Of a DNA stretch of 64,000 nucleotides, positions 11,051-21,125 are shown piece by piece. The translations under genes were made by a program, and so were the position numbers. Positions within the stretch are counted from its first letter, which is position 1; every line of letters begins with the position of its first letter. Source of the DNA: Diploptera punctata (taxonomy: Eukaryota > Arthropoda > Insecta > Blattodea > Blaberidae); NCBI GenBank assembly GCA_030220185.1, contig JASPKZ010007797.1, forward strand, positions 3,775,001 through 3,839,000, read 5' to 3'. The notes under the pieces were generated by a model. The model saw nothing but the letters and a program-made list of their open reading frames with translations. It did not search any database and was not told where the DNA came from.

Positions 11051-11150
11051 ATGAAAAGAAAAATTAATGTCTTAACCGTGATTTGAACCCGGTACCTCTA
11101 ACTCTACACGTTGGTGCGCTACCGATCACGCTATCCAGACATCCTTCCCA
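11051..11150 (-). mobile_element. SINE-F, short tRNA-derived element
   Basis: On the minus strand a tRNA-like sequence with GGATAGCGTGATCGGTAGCG and B box GGTTCAAATCA is followed by attaatttttcttttcatg. The same trailing 20 bp follows the tRNA-like sequences at 12655 and 50738. That makes a SINE family more likely than a free tRNA gene. Pairing of the D and anticodon stems is imperfect. Confidence 0.65.
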
Positions 11151-11525
11151 TAGCCGTGGCGGAATAGTGGTTATGCTCCTTGACTCTAGTCCGAGGGCTG
11201 CGGGTTCAAACCCGGCCGGGTCTCTAATTTTCCTATTCTCTATTTTTTAACGGAAAAATCCAAGGAGTAAGTCCTCCGGGAGAGACTGTAAGCGTGGGCA
11301 GGGATTTGATCTGTGCCGTGGGTCCCAAGTCTGGAGATTTTCTGGCTCATAAAAGATCCTTAAGCCTGAATAAAGTGGCCTCTATGTAAAATTTACCGAC
11401 ATCAATGTCCTAGTAATACCTTAGTTGCCTGTTAGATGTCTTATTGGGTAGGTGTGTTGCCCGCATGCCTCCATGACATCTATGAGCAGATAAGGCAACT
11501 AAAAATTAATTTGGTCTAATAACTC
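11151..11525 (+). mobile_element. SINE-B, plus-strand copy
   Basis: The head is gtggcggaatagtggttatg with B box GGTTCAAACCC, and the body matches 6708-7115 and 17691-18099 in reverse orientation. The 3' part extends through gcagataaggcaactaaa, which matches the end of the SINE-B copy at 28.7 kb. It lies directly against SINE-F. Confidence 0.85.
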
Positions 11526-11712
11526 CTTATAAAGGAGAGGCTATGACCCAAAAATGGGCTGCGCCATTATAGATAGATATATAATTCTCAAACCATAAGA
11601 GGTAGAGGGAAGCGTCCGCACTGTCACCTTACAGTTTTTTATAACAAGAAAGCATTTTTAATGAGAATATTTTTACTTTATAACAGTCACGCCTTTTTAT
11701 TTCGATGTTATA

Positions 11713-12622
11713 TAGAGGAACTTCGGGTAATTTGGACCCCTGTTTTGAATTTGTTTTTCTTCTTTTAATTAAGGGATTTGAATTTTGTTTAATTACAGTG
11801 ATTATCATTAGTGTTATAACTATGAAATAGCATTGTTATTTTATTCAAATATGAAAACATCTTCATAATTTATAAATCTTTTTACATTACAAGAAAGGTC
11901 CACTTTAACTTCCATATTCGGATAAAGTGGACCCCAGAGTCCACCTTAGCTTTTAGTCTATTTTTAAGTTTATTTACTCAATTACATTATACAGACAGGC
12001 ACAGATTAATCTGAAAATATTTATGACTGATCATAATTAAAAAGCGTTGATTTTTATTTAATGTTTTGAAATGTTTTTGTTGATTATAACATTCACACGT
12101 CATTCAACTGCAGAAAGCGACGGTCTTTGGGTTTAGTAAAATTACAAGGATATTAAATAAAATTAATTAAATGAATGTTTTTTACAGATAGCATCCTCAT
12201 TGATAAAATATACGTATTCGTGTAAAGTGGACCCAGAGGGTCCACATTAACCGAATTCCTTTGTTATGTTTAATTATTTTATACAGCCACCGTGTCACAT
12301 AATATCTAACTAAACCCATCAGTATATTACAACAGCATCTACATAATATAATATATTTAGGAGTTTTTTTTTTCAACATTTATAATATTCAATAGCAGAA
12401 ATTAAGAATTGATTCTTAGCTTAAAAAACTTTTAAAGTGGTCATTTTCATAAATATCACAAATAAACCCTTCTTCGCACAAAGAATAAAAGAAACTGGCC
12501 TTAAACCCGTCAAAGTTGATGAGGGGAAGGAGTTAAAATATTTTCTGTTCGAGGGCAGCACCAATTAAACGAAATATTAACAGGCTCCACTCAAACAGAG
12601 AGATCCACATTACCCGAACTTT
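11713..12622. mobile_element. TIR DNA element with repeated TGGACC boxes
   Basis: Left end aacttcgggtaatttgg (11720) and right end ccacattacccgaac (12604) are inverted copies. Inside, the box TAAAGTGGACC or its complement recurs near 11897, 11924, 12222 and 12433, and two form hairpins (TGGACcccagaGTCCA near 11928, and the one at 12227-12245). There is no transposase ORF. It is a non-autonomous cut-and-paste element whose repeated boxes could be subterminal transposase-binding repeats; superfamily not assigned. Confidence 0.65.
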
Positions 12623-12645
12623 TATATATATATATATATATATAT
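12623..12645. repeat. (TA)n microsatellite
   Basis: About 11 TA repeats directly after the right end of the TIR element. Confidence 0.9.
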
Positions 12646-12651
12646 GGTATG

Positions 12652-12738
12652 ATAAGAAAAATAAATGCCTGGACGGGATTCGAACCCGGATCTCTGAGTC
12701 TGTACCTCAGCGTGATATCCATTACACTACCAGGCGAA
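12652..12738 (-). mobile_element. SINE-F / tRNA-like sequence
   Basis: On the minus strand gcctggtagtgtaatggata leads into a perfect 5-bp anticodon stem (CTGAG/CTCAG), a loop reading GTACAGA, and a T arm CGGGTTCGAATCCCG. A six-base acceptor GCCTGG/CCAGGC is also visible. The implied anticodon ACA is not a normal eukaryotic one and the D stem is imperfect. With the shared trailing tttatttttctta, a tRNA-derived SINE head or tRNA pseudogene is more likely than a functional tRNA. Confidence 0.6.
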
Positions 12739-12905
12739 TCCAATTCAAACACTTATTTTTCTTATATATGTATTATACTCTCCATTATTACTAGATGTCG
12801 CGAGAACACTGTCTTCACTGCCATCTAGTAGCTGACTATATCAAGTAAGCAAATTAAAGAGAATATTTATTTTACTTTATAGCAGTGACGCTTTATCGAT
12901 GTTAT

Positions 12906-12907
<2 letters not shown>

Positions 12908-12944
<37 letters not shown>
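12908..12944. repeat. (TA)n microsatellite
   Basis: About 18 TA repeats. Confidence 0.9.
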
Positions 12945-12947
<3 letters not shown>

Positions 12948-12964
12948 AGAAGTTGTAAAAAGAA

Positions 12965-13885
12965 GTGTCAATCAAGTATACTGTGATGGGCAGAATACGT
13001 GGCAAAAATAGCGAATGAAATAGGTGCATGGAAACTTCTTGTAGGAAAACCAGAAGAAAGGGTACAGTACGGTAGGTAGACCAAGAATGAAATGGGAGGA
13101 TAATATTCGTAAGTAATGCCACGAGTGATTTCCAAATTATCGATAAATTCACGACTCACGAAGTGAGGAGGCATTTGTTAGGGCTATTTAACGAATAAAA
13201 TTAAGTTGTTTACTCACAAATTATTATTTAACTGTAATTATTTAAAAATATGTATATATTAATTGTAAACGGCGATGTTTGAAAACAAATGAGAAACGAT
13301 TGGTGCGCTTCATTAGATTATTTTGCTCATCACTGCAACCAGATCATAATATTATTTATTGCCAATGATCTCAATGTTGTAAGAATGCACCTTAGTGGAG
13401 AAATTTATAACCAATGGTATAGGTATTCATTAATTTCTGATGTCCTATGATGTAAATATGTCAATTATATTTTTCTGCAACGTTATTTCCTGGAAAATAT
13501 TTCGTTTAAGAACGTGCAAACAGTGGTTTCTTTTTTTTTTTGTATAATCAATTGTTACAAATATTTTTATATTATCTATCGCATGCACTTTCTGCTGACA
13601 TTCATGCACCATATACACAATCTGGTAGCCGTATTTCTTGGAGAGTCAGTCATTGGAAAATAATGCTATGATCTATTCAGAATGTTAAAAAAGAGGCGCT
13701 TTCTTTATTATGATAAACTTTAGTTGGTACATTTTAGGCGAAACACGACTGTGATTGGTTGTAAATAAAAAATCATTGAAATGTGATTGGTCATTGACTC
13801 CCATTTGGGGCATGAGTTAAATAGTCACCATGATTTGATGTAGGTTCATTATACAGACATGTATGAAGAGCTTATGTCCTCGTTT
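12965..13885 (+). mobile_element. RTE-A LINE 3' fragment split by element Y
   Basis: 12965-13098 aligns to the RTE-A C-terminal coding region (gcatggaaacttcttgtagg, then tagaccaagaatgaaatggg). The match resumes after element Y at about 13833 with catgatttgatgtagg and atgaagagcttatgtcc. Both parts carry stops and indels, so the LINE copy is dead and older than Y. Confidence 0.75.
13100..13832 (-). mobile_element. Element Y, minus-strand copy inserted in RTE-A
   Basis: About 730 bp matching, on the opposite strand, 43605-44555 and 55005-55670. Shared landmarks: taatgccacgagtgatttcc at one end, gattggttgtaaat and cccatttggggcatgagtt at the other. See the Y copy at 55005 for promoter-like motifs. 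Candidate solo LTR or non-autonomous element; class unresolved. Confidence 0.7.
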
Positions 13886-14067
13886 CTTCCTCATCTGTAA
13901 GGCGAATGCCAGTAAAATTTACTCGTAAGGTACATATGGTCCCAGAGCACCATCTATCTGGCCATCATACTCATCCGTATCAAATTCCTCTTGTTTAGTG
14001 TGAATGGATTCTTGTCTTAACTGCTTGTGATATCTCGGAGATGGGCCTGGCATTGATCTTCGTGTCC
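13886..14067. repeat. Decayed SINE-A-like body
   Basis: Weak match to the SINE-A middle (ttcctcatctgtaaggcgaa; catctatctggccatcatac). No head or TSD was found; low confidence. Confidence 0.35.
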
Positions 14068-14617
14068 TTGACTGAAACTAACTCACTGGCATTTGCGATC
14101 CCATAGGTTCATGACCGCTCTCTATACATACCTATCCTGAGCTAATGTTTTCCTATCATCCCCTGTGTAATCTACTTCCATCAAATCATGGATGTTATTC
14201 TCCCACCTCATTCTTGGTATACTAATTGGACGTTTTCCCTATGGTTTTCCTACCAGAAGCTTCCATGCACCTCTTTCATCCCCTATACGTGCCATATGCC
14301 CTGCCCTTCGCAGCCTTCGATACTTAACTGTTCTTATTATATCTGGCTTCCTATAAAGACCATGAAGTTCACTGTTATGTAGTTTTCTCCATTCACCTGT
14401 CTGTTCATCTCTCTTTGGTCCAAAAATTTTCCTAAGAACTTTATTCTGAAATACTCGCAATATTCTTTCCTCCCTTAAAGTAAGAGTTCATGTTTCGCAT
14501 TCCATATAATATAACTGCAAGAATAACTATTTTATATATTTTCAGTTTAACGTTTTTTGAAATGAGTTGGAAAGGCAAGAGTCCCTGTAATGCTTAATAG
14601 CACGCATTTCCAGATTG

Positions 14618-14618
<1 letters not shown>
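14068..14618 (-). mobile_element. RTE-A LINE 3' fragment
   Basis: Minus-strand open frame 14239-14460 encodes RVFQNKVLRKIFGPKRDEQ and LRRAGHMARIGDER, the C-terminal region that follows the reverse transcriptase in this LINE family. The 3' end shows ccagtgagttagtt on the minus strand, the short-repeat tail seen in other RTE-A copies. The 5' truncation point abuts an (ATT)n array. Confidence 0.8.

Positions 14619-14694
<76 letters not shown>
14619..14694. repeat. (ATT)n microsatellite
   Basis: About 25 perfect ATT repeats bordering the 5' truncation of the RTE-A copy. Confidence 0.95.
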
Positions 14695-14695
<1 letters not shown>

Positions 14696-14904
14696 TAAAT
14701 TAAACTAGCCAACAAAATTTTACTTTCTTTCTGTAACTGGCATGGAAACAGCTAATCTTTATGTTTTATGGTGTGCTGATAACGAACATGTTAATGAAAA
14801 TACAAGATTAGCTCTCATTTTGAAGTTATGCTAAGTTTATGCTATTGCCTATATGAGTTTATTCATGTAGCCTATTTATCTTGTTGTTAACCCTTGGAGG
14901 ATGA

Positions 14905-15865
14905 TCACTGAAGGCGCAACCGCTTTGCCTGGCATTTGTAATTTTCTGCTGGTGATTTCCTAATTAGTGTCCAGCCGTAATCGGCTAATATTGATGCACT
15001 CCATTTTCCATGGTATCTCCTTTTCATGTTCGAAATTTGCTGGTGGAAGCGTTCCCCGTGCTCGTCCCCCGTCAGGAAAAAAGAAAGTCCAACTGGGAAT
15101 CTGAGAAATGTAACTTTATGGACATGTTATACCCCAGTCTATCGTAGCAGTGCAGGAGATTTGCCAGAATGTCATTATAGATTTCGGCCCTCTTATTTTC
15201 TAGAAAGTTTGTTGACACTTATCAAAGGCATCCAAAGCTAACTTTTCCGTACCTAACAGGATAGTGTCCATATGCTCATCTTTGTATATTTTCTGTATCT
15301 GGGGACCCACGAAAATATCCTCTTTTTCTCGTCTCACTAAGGCGTGCAAATTTCTGGCGCAAATAAATAAATGCTACTCCAGTTGTGTCCATGGCCTTAA
15401 CGAAGTTTTTCATAAGGCCCAATTTTACATGAAGATCAGGGAGAATTATGTTCTTGGGTTCGACAAGTGCATCTTGCATAACATTGTGAGGTCTGGTTCA
15501 GGTGATTAATACTCGTACTTAAGCCAATCTTTCTTTTTATAATGAAGTGCTATGGCGCGTCTATCCCCGAGGCACTGGAAGCAACAGAACTTGGTATTGC
15601 CCTGTTGTAGCCCAATTAGTATGCCTATGATTTTCAGATCCCCGGAAATCTGTCATTTAAACTTGTCATAGTTCAATCGCAATAACAATTGTTTCATGTT
15701 AACATAAGTTAAGTTTCTTTCATGCAAGGTGCATACCCAATCGGAATCGATGGTAACACGTTGCCATTATGCAGTAGGACACACTTGAGAGTTATTTTGG
15801 AGGAGTCGATGAACAACCTCCACTCAACACTTTTATAGTTCATGCGCTTAGCTGCCATTAGTCCC
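14905..15865 (-). pseudogene. P1: decayed copy of an expanded arthropod repeat-gene family
   Basis: Read on the minus strand with frameshifts and stops, the order is: YKSVEWRLFIDSSK and LKCVLLHNGN (about 15840-15750); PKNIILPDLHVKLGLMKNFV (within the open frame 15276-15479); NMSIKLHFSDSQLDFF (about 15170-15060); GDEHGERFHQQISNMKRRYH then KWSASILADYGWTLIR (about 15070-14930). From memory, this order (EWRLFIDSS, LPPLHIKLGLMKNF, DEHGERFHQ, LADYCWTL) is that of an uncharacterised protein family present in many copies in arthropod genomes and probably carried by a mobile element. I could not search it. Function unknown. The open frame 15026-15241 on the plus strand is a shadow. Confidence 0.65.
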
Positions 15866-16431
15866 AAAAGAGAGTAATGTAAGCATTGGCTTTAAAATTT
15901 TTCTATTAAAGCTTTTTACTTTTTTTTTCAAGCATGGATGCATTGTAAAACAAGTTACGTATAGTAATACGTTCTTCTGGCCTTACTTTTGGTCATAAGA
16001 TTGAAATTTTGCACACACATTGCGTGCACCTCTTAGTATATTTCAGTTGATTTCGAGAACTGTGCGTTAACACAGGGGGTGCAGGGGGCCCGAACTTAGA
16101 AACAAGGGATTTTCAGAAAAAATCCCAATTTCCATCACTTTTTCCCGCCTCGGGTACATATTAGGGACATTTGAATGGTACCGTTTAAAGGCTGTTCTTT
16201 TCTGAAGAGAATGAGGTTCGAAGCATGATCCTAGAATAAATAGTAATGTTCCAGTAGATATTTTCTTGAAATTAACCTAAAAAAATCATAATTTAAAAGG
16301 GTTAAATTCACCCCCTTTAACTTGGAAATGAGAGCTAATTCGAGCTTTTCCTTGTCGTTTTCGTTATCGGTGTGCTTGATATACTTACGAAATATTTACT
16401 TCATTCCAGTTACATTTTCACTGTTGGCTGG
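15866..16431. other. No gene recognised; possibly flank of the P1 element
   Basis: AT-rich DNA with a GGGGG-rich patch near 16075-16090. No tRNA-like head, TIR or coding match was seen. Confidence 0.4.
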
Positions 16432-16484
16432 TGTTATTATTATTATTGTTATTATTATTATTATTGTTATTATTATTATTATTC

Positions 16485-16518
<34 letters not shown>

Positions 16519-16519
16519 C
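16432..16519. repeat. (ATT)n microsatellite, imperfect
   Basis: ATT repeats with GTT and CTT interruptions. The apparent Ile-rich frame 16322-16546 is a translation of this array. Confidence 0.95.
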
Positions 16520-17029
16520 GAATGGTTTTTTGAAGCCTACTTATAGTTGATACACCGTGCCATTACATTCCCATTTCTTTTCTAAAATTTGTCTTATATT
16601 AAACATCTAGACCTGTTACTTCTAAATCCACATGATGATATAAAATTATATTTGATTGAATTTAATGTTGGCTGTTCTGTGGAATAACGATTCAATTTCC
16701 TCGTGAGAGAATAAAGAAATTAGATTCGGAAGTTCTATTATCTGCCATTCAAATAATTTAATACACAAAATAGACATATCAAACTAGCGTTGATGAAATG
16801 CAAATATTAACAATCTAATAACCTCCAGAAAACTGCAACAGGTCAAAGTTATAAAATATATCTAAGTTTTATTGAATTCCAGAAGAATATACCTACTGGG
16901 GTCGTTTTCATAAAAGTAATTTTGAAACATTTTTATAAATATTCATAGATTCCACCTACTATTATATTTATATTTATATGTGTAAATGACATGAGGTAAA
17001 ATTTTACCCCCATAGTGGGACACATGATA
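16520..17029. other. Nothing recognised
   Basis: AT-rich sequence without a recognised element. Confidence 0.4.
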
Positions 17030-17570
17030 GCTTTTCTTGATACTGCTGGAGTTTGAAATTCATAAAAGGTTGGTTAGTTTTATTCGAATGTGTCTAAATG
17101 GCACAAAAAGTAGGGTGCGTGTAGGCAAACAGTTTTCAGATACCATTGAAATTCACAATACCATCCATTGCAAAATTCAAAAGTATCTGATAACTGGAGA
17201 TGTACTATTTCCTCTACTATTATTCTCTATTTTGCACAAAAAATTTCATCAAATCTTTAGAGGATGAACAAGACCTACAACTCAATAGTGTAATATGTTC
17301 ATGATGTAATACTATTGTGCGATAGCGAGAAGATAAGCTAATAAGGACCAACACTAACACTCTATTGAGTAACACTAAGAAATTGGATCTGGAAGTAAAC
17401 ATGAATAAGCCTAAATATATGTTCAGACATAGAAACACATTACATAATTGGACTATGTTATGTATCAACCGGCTAAGTGACATTTAAAAAAAAGGATATT
17501 TTGATGTCGTCTGTTGCACTGGCTCATGAAGTAAGTGAAAGCACAATTTTAGCTCCAAGTCTTTAAATAT

Positions 17571-18112
17571 CCATCCGTCCATATTAATTCTTCCCGAGGG
17601 CCGGTCTTCCACTGTATTCATAGCATTTTCAAGCTATGCTTTGCAGCTTTACTAGGGAATTATAGGTGTGGTAGTTTCCTGTTGCTTTCCTTCTTCTTCT
17701 TGTAAGCCCATGTTTCCCTTAACAGAGATTTAGGCGCTCTCCCCTACAGGGAAGGATTTGAACCATACTAATTTACTTACACTTGTTTTCGTATAGATGC
17801 CATTTTGAGTGGTCCGTGGTCAGCGTTCCGCCTCATACTGAAATCTAGGAAACCAAGGTAGTACTAGGACGAAAAAATTCGGTAAATTTTGCTTAGAGGC
17901 CTTTTCACTCAGGTTTAAGGATCTTTTACGAGCCTGAAAATCTTCAGACTCGGGACCCACGGCTTAATATCCCTCCCGGAGGACTTGCTCCTTGGATTTT
18001 TCCATCCTAAAAAATCCATCGACCCCGGCCGGGTTTGAACCCGCGACCCTTGGGACCAGTGGCAAGGAGCATAACCACTAGTCCACTGCGGCCGATTCCG
18101 TTGCTTTCCACA
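17571..18112 (-). mobile_element. 5'-truncated SINE-A inside W
   Basis: Carries the SINE-A 3' part (ccatccgtccatattaattc to gttgctttcc) and stops before the middle region, so it is truncated at its 5' side. The 11-bp TSD tctttaaatat occurs at 17560-17570 and 18113-18123. It is split by SINE-B. Confidence 0.88.
17691..18099 (-). mobile_element. SINE-B inside SINE-A
   Basis: Full SINE-B with tRNA-like head at its right end (gtccactgcggccg on plus) and a (TTC)n tail at its left. The 10-bp TSD gttgctttcc is at 17681-17690 and 18100-18109, the second copy being the point where SINE-A resumes for a few bases. Confidence 0.9.
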
Positions 18113-18144
18113 TCTTTAAATATAGCCTTATTATTAAAGAAAAA

Positions 18145-18538
18145 TCCAAGCTACAGAAATGAAATTCTTACGTGGAATGGTAGGCCTACATAAAACAAGT
18201 AGAGATAGAATAATGAATGACAAAATGAGGGAGATATTAAGGGTAGAAAAATTAACAACAGACAGAAGAAAATAGACTAAAATGGTTTGGACATTTAAAA
18301 AGAATGGAAAAGAAAAGACTACCACAAAGACAGTTGAGTCTCAAGATACAAGGAAAACGACCACGAGGTAGACCACAAGAAAGATGGATTAACCAAGTGA
18401 AGAAAAGTCTACAGGAGAGAGGACACGACTGGGAAGAACTGAAAAGAAGCAAAGCATGAGAAGTTAGAGATGGTTGGAGGCATATTTGGAATCGACCTTC
18501 AGAAAGGAGGACAAGATAAGAGGATGGCGATGATGATG
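18145..18538 (+). mobile_element. RTE-E LINE 3' fragment inside W
   Basis: Codes, with stops, for MKFLRGMVGLHKTSRDRI, LKWFGHLKRMEKKRLPQ and RPRGRPQERWINQVKK, the C-terminal linker of an RTE-type reverse transcriptase. It ends in (GAT)n. A 12-bp TSD attaaagaaaaa lies at 18133-18144 and 18539-18550, and the intact W copy at 37.7 kb shows the empty site. The minus-strand open frames here are shadows. Confidence 0.88.
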
Positions 18539-19040
18539 ATTAAAGAAAAAATGCAAACACCATCAGTCCTATCAGAGATTCTATGTTTTGCAATAAACGG
18601 CTATGAAACAAGATCCTCACGAATGTTAACCTAAATGTTACATCATGCAGCAAAGCGCAAAATATTCCCGCTTAGATTGTTGATGCATAATTGTCAAACA
18701 AGAAAAATAACTTGCAATATCCAGTATTGTTAGTTTCGCACTACAATAAAGCGTGAGGATTGACTTAAACCTTAAACGCGTTTTTCTCGGAACTTAGATA
18801 ATAGCGCATAGCCGGTTGATGAATAATGGCATCCAATTATAAACGGACAGATAATGACAAATGAGAATAATTTTAAGAAGTGGCTGAATTAAAATACGAA
18901 CTATAATTACAAATAGGAATGAGGTGCACAAAGAAATTAAACATAGGTTCAATTCTGAAAATGCTTGCTGTTATGCATTAGGCCTACATGCACCGTTGCC
19001 ATCCCAACTTCTCTCAAAAAAGTTAAACTGAAAATATATT

Positions 19041-19366
19041 CATCCATCCATAGTAATTCTGCCCGAGGGCAGGTCGCTGCAATCATAACATTTTCATGCT
19101 ATGCTTTGCAGTTTTACTAGGGAATTATAGGTGTGGTAGCTTCCCGTTGCTTTCCACACCGGTGAAGGATGATGGTGATAATGATAAGGATGATGATGAT
19201 GGCCGGATGTTTTTTGGGGACCGTTGGGCCCTAAGCTTCCTGACATTTGTCTTACAGGTGAGAAAAAACCCCGAAAAAAAACCTCGCCCAGAAGCCCTGC
19301 CCCGACAGGAAATCGAACCCGGGCCCGCTGCGTGACAAGGCAGCACGTTACCTCGAGACCACAGCG
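19041..19366 (-). mobile_element. SINE-A inside RTE-A
   Basis: Tail catccatccatag at the left, tRNA-like head (aaggcagcacgttacctcg) at the right. No clean TSD was found; about 50 bp of the LINE seem to be missing at the junction. Confidence 0.88.
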
Positions 19367-19620
19367 AAACCTCGTCTCTTACTTTAAGGGAGGATAAAAT
19401 ATTTGAGTCTAAAGTTCTTAGGAAAATGTTTGGACTAAAGAGATATGAACAGACAGACGAATCAGGAAGACTACATAACAGTAAACTACGTGATATTTAT
19501 GGGGAAGCCAGATATAATAAGAAGAGTTAAGTCTCGTAGAATGCAATGGGCATGAATGGGGAATGAAAGAGATGCATGACAGCTTCTTGTAGAATATCCA
19601 AGTCTTGTAGCTCTGCACAA

Positions 19621-19930
19621 AAGTACCGTGTTAATATCGCGCCTGGTAAATCAGCAAAATCTAATCACAAATTCGACATATTGAGGAATTTGCTTGGTTT
19701 ACGCAATCCCTGCGTGACGGACATAATATATGTAACATAATTGCATGCAGAAGTACGTACGTCAGGTGGAGTGGAGCTGCCCCTACTCTTAACATGTGAC
19801 AAAGCGAACGGTCAGTTCACTGTGAAGTGCCAGTCAGTGAATACAGACAGCAACAGTAAGTCAACCTTCTATATCTATCTGTCTATCCAGAGATTATAGA
19901 AACCTCTAACGCAAAGTATACTTTTTTTTA
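19621..19930. other. Nothing recognised
   Basis: A moderately GC-rich stretch (gtcaggtggagtggagctgc, gacagcaacagtaagtcaac). No coding or repeat identity established. Confidence 0.35.
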
Positions 19931-20225
19931 CTAGCTAATATCCAGTGAACACTGCTACGCCTAAATAAATCATGGCATCAATGAGCTAAAAGACAAAAAT
20001 GGTTATTGTGAGTTATCCGTAAAAGATAGACATATGCTGTCGCGGACTTTCTGTAGAAATTTGAGATATTCAAATCTGTGTACATTAATTTTGTGTATAT
20101 GTTATGGTTTAGGCAGCGTAAGCCATTTAAGCGTCCAAAAAACTACTTTTTTTAGTTTACCTTCGCACTTTTTTAGTTCCGGTCCTAGATAATTCATTAT
20201 TGTTGATATATCCACAATTTAACCC
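19931..20225 (-). mobile_element. Helitron fragment, minus strand
   Basis: CTAG at 19931-19934 followed by ctaatatccagtgaacactg, a decayed version of the Helitron 3' end. The internal part (ggcagcgtaagccatttaag, gttattgtgagttatc) matches the Helitrons at 47165 and 58160. The 5' end is missing. Confidence 0.75.
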
Positions 20226-20289
20226 TGGCGAAGGTCTTAAATCCATTAGGTAAAATAAATAAATAATTAAAAAGATTCCAAAAGAATAA

Positions 20290-20345
20290 AAGTAAAGTAA
20301 AGTGGATCCCCAGCCTCAGGAGACCCTTGGGGTAGTAGGAGGTTA
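20290..20345 (-). mobile_element. SINE-C 3' fragment
   Basis: agtaaagtggatccccagcc and cccttggggtagtaggaggt match the tail end of SINE-C (44151, 47184, 34706). No head is present. Confidence 0.7.
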
Positions 20346-20589
20346 AATAAATAAAAATATAGTACGATCGGTAATAGCTATGTTATATCCGTTAATTGTC
20401 CTAAAAAATCTCTGAATGATGGTGAAAACATCATTTATATCGGTCAAGTAGTTTTTGAGTCCATAAAAAACAAACAGAACTTACAGAATTGATTCACATT
20501 ACAAAAATAAAGATAAGAATTTGTTCTATAACTGCAAACTAATTTTTTCTTTCAATCTTAATTAATTTTAATTCTTCTAATTTCCTCCG

Positions 20590-20945
20590 GCTTTGGGCCT
20601 CTTCCTTACTGTCCGATTCCATTCTAGTCATACTACTACTCCTGACTCAATCCATCCATTGTTCCTAGCGAGGTTTTCTTCTTCTCATTCTGTCTTCAGC
20701 ATTCCATTCATAATCATTTCGAATTCTCTTTTCCCATTCTTTTAACGTGAAAAATCATCATAGTTTCCGTTCTTCTATTACTTAAAGAATATTCTTATCC
20801 ACATTCTTTGTCTCTCTAATTGTTTGGTTTCTAATTTGATCCATTCTTGCTTTTCTTGTCGCTCTATGCTAGTAGTCCATTTCTGCAGCCAATATTTTAG
20901 TAGCACGTGGCCTGTCTAATGTCCAAGTTTCAGCTTCATATAACA
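20590..20945 (-). mobile_element. RTE-like LINE relic
   Basis: Minus-strand translation in several frames gives fragments of the post-RT linker, from a GAETWTLDR-like start (from agcttcatataac) to a rich basic C-terminus. Heavily decayed; family not assigned. Confidence 0.45.
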
Positions 20946-20961
20946 TCACAATTTGAATTAT

Positions 20962-21016
20962 AAATTATTAATTAAATAAAAATAAAAAGTAGTTTTATTT
21001 TTATTTAATTAATAAA
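20962..21016. repeat. AT-rich perfect small palindrome
   Basis: attaattaaataaaaataaa and its complement surround the spacer agtag. Hairpin-forming simple sequence. Confidence 0.7.
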
Positions 21017-21125
21017 TATGGATTTTCATCAAGTAAACACCAAATTGATTAAGAATTATAAATTATTATTTTTGTGTTATTTACAACATTCTTGCTCCAA
21101 ATAACTGAATTCACCATCAATTATT

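Larger units (their letters stand above)
17445..18839 (-). mobile_element. Element W (TIR transposon), host to three insertions
   Basis: The ends TAATTGGActatgtt... and ...atccaatta are inverted copies, followed inward by catcaaccggcta and tagccggttgatg. A second copy lies at 37390-37811. Removing the inserted SINE-A/SINE-B and RTE-E gives a MITE of about 400 bp collinear with that copy, which serves as an uninterrupted reference across both insertion points. It has no transposase gene. Confidence 0.8.
17030..19620 (+). mobile_element. RTE-A LINE, composite copy interrupted by five nested insertions
   Basis: 17030-17444 encodes RT pieces (LLEFEIHKRLVSF, MCLNGTKSRVRVGKQFSDT). The YADD site is destroyed (the region around 17300 reads ...ttcatgatgtaatac...). 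Coding sequence resumes at 18840 (gacagataatgacaaatgag), runs to 19040, and after a SINE-A resumes at 19367 (cttactttaagggaggataa) through about 19620. The remainder aligns collinearly with the RTE-A copy at 38515-39465. Insertions are W (17445-18839, itself carrying three more elements) and SINE-A (19041-19366). Confidence 0.85.

Noticed and set aside
12652..12738. A functional tRNA gene
   Set aside because: The T arm and anticodon stem are good but the implied anticodon ACA is abnormal, the D stem is imperfect, and the flanking sequence is shared with other SINE-F copies.
16322..16546. An Ile-rich membrane peptide
   Set aside because: The frame is mostly the (ATT)n microsatellite at 16432-16519.
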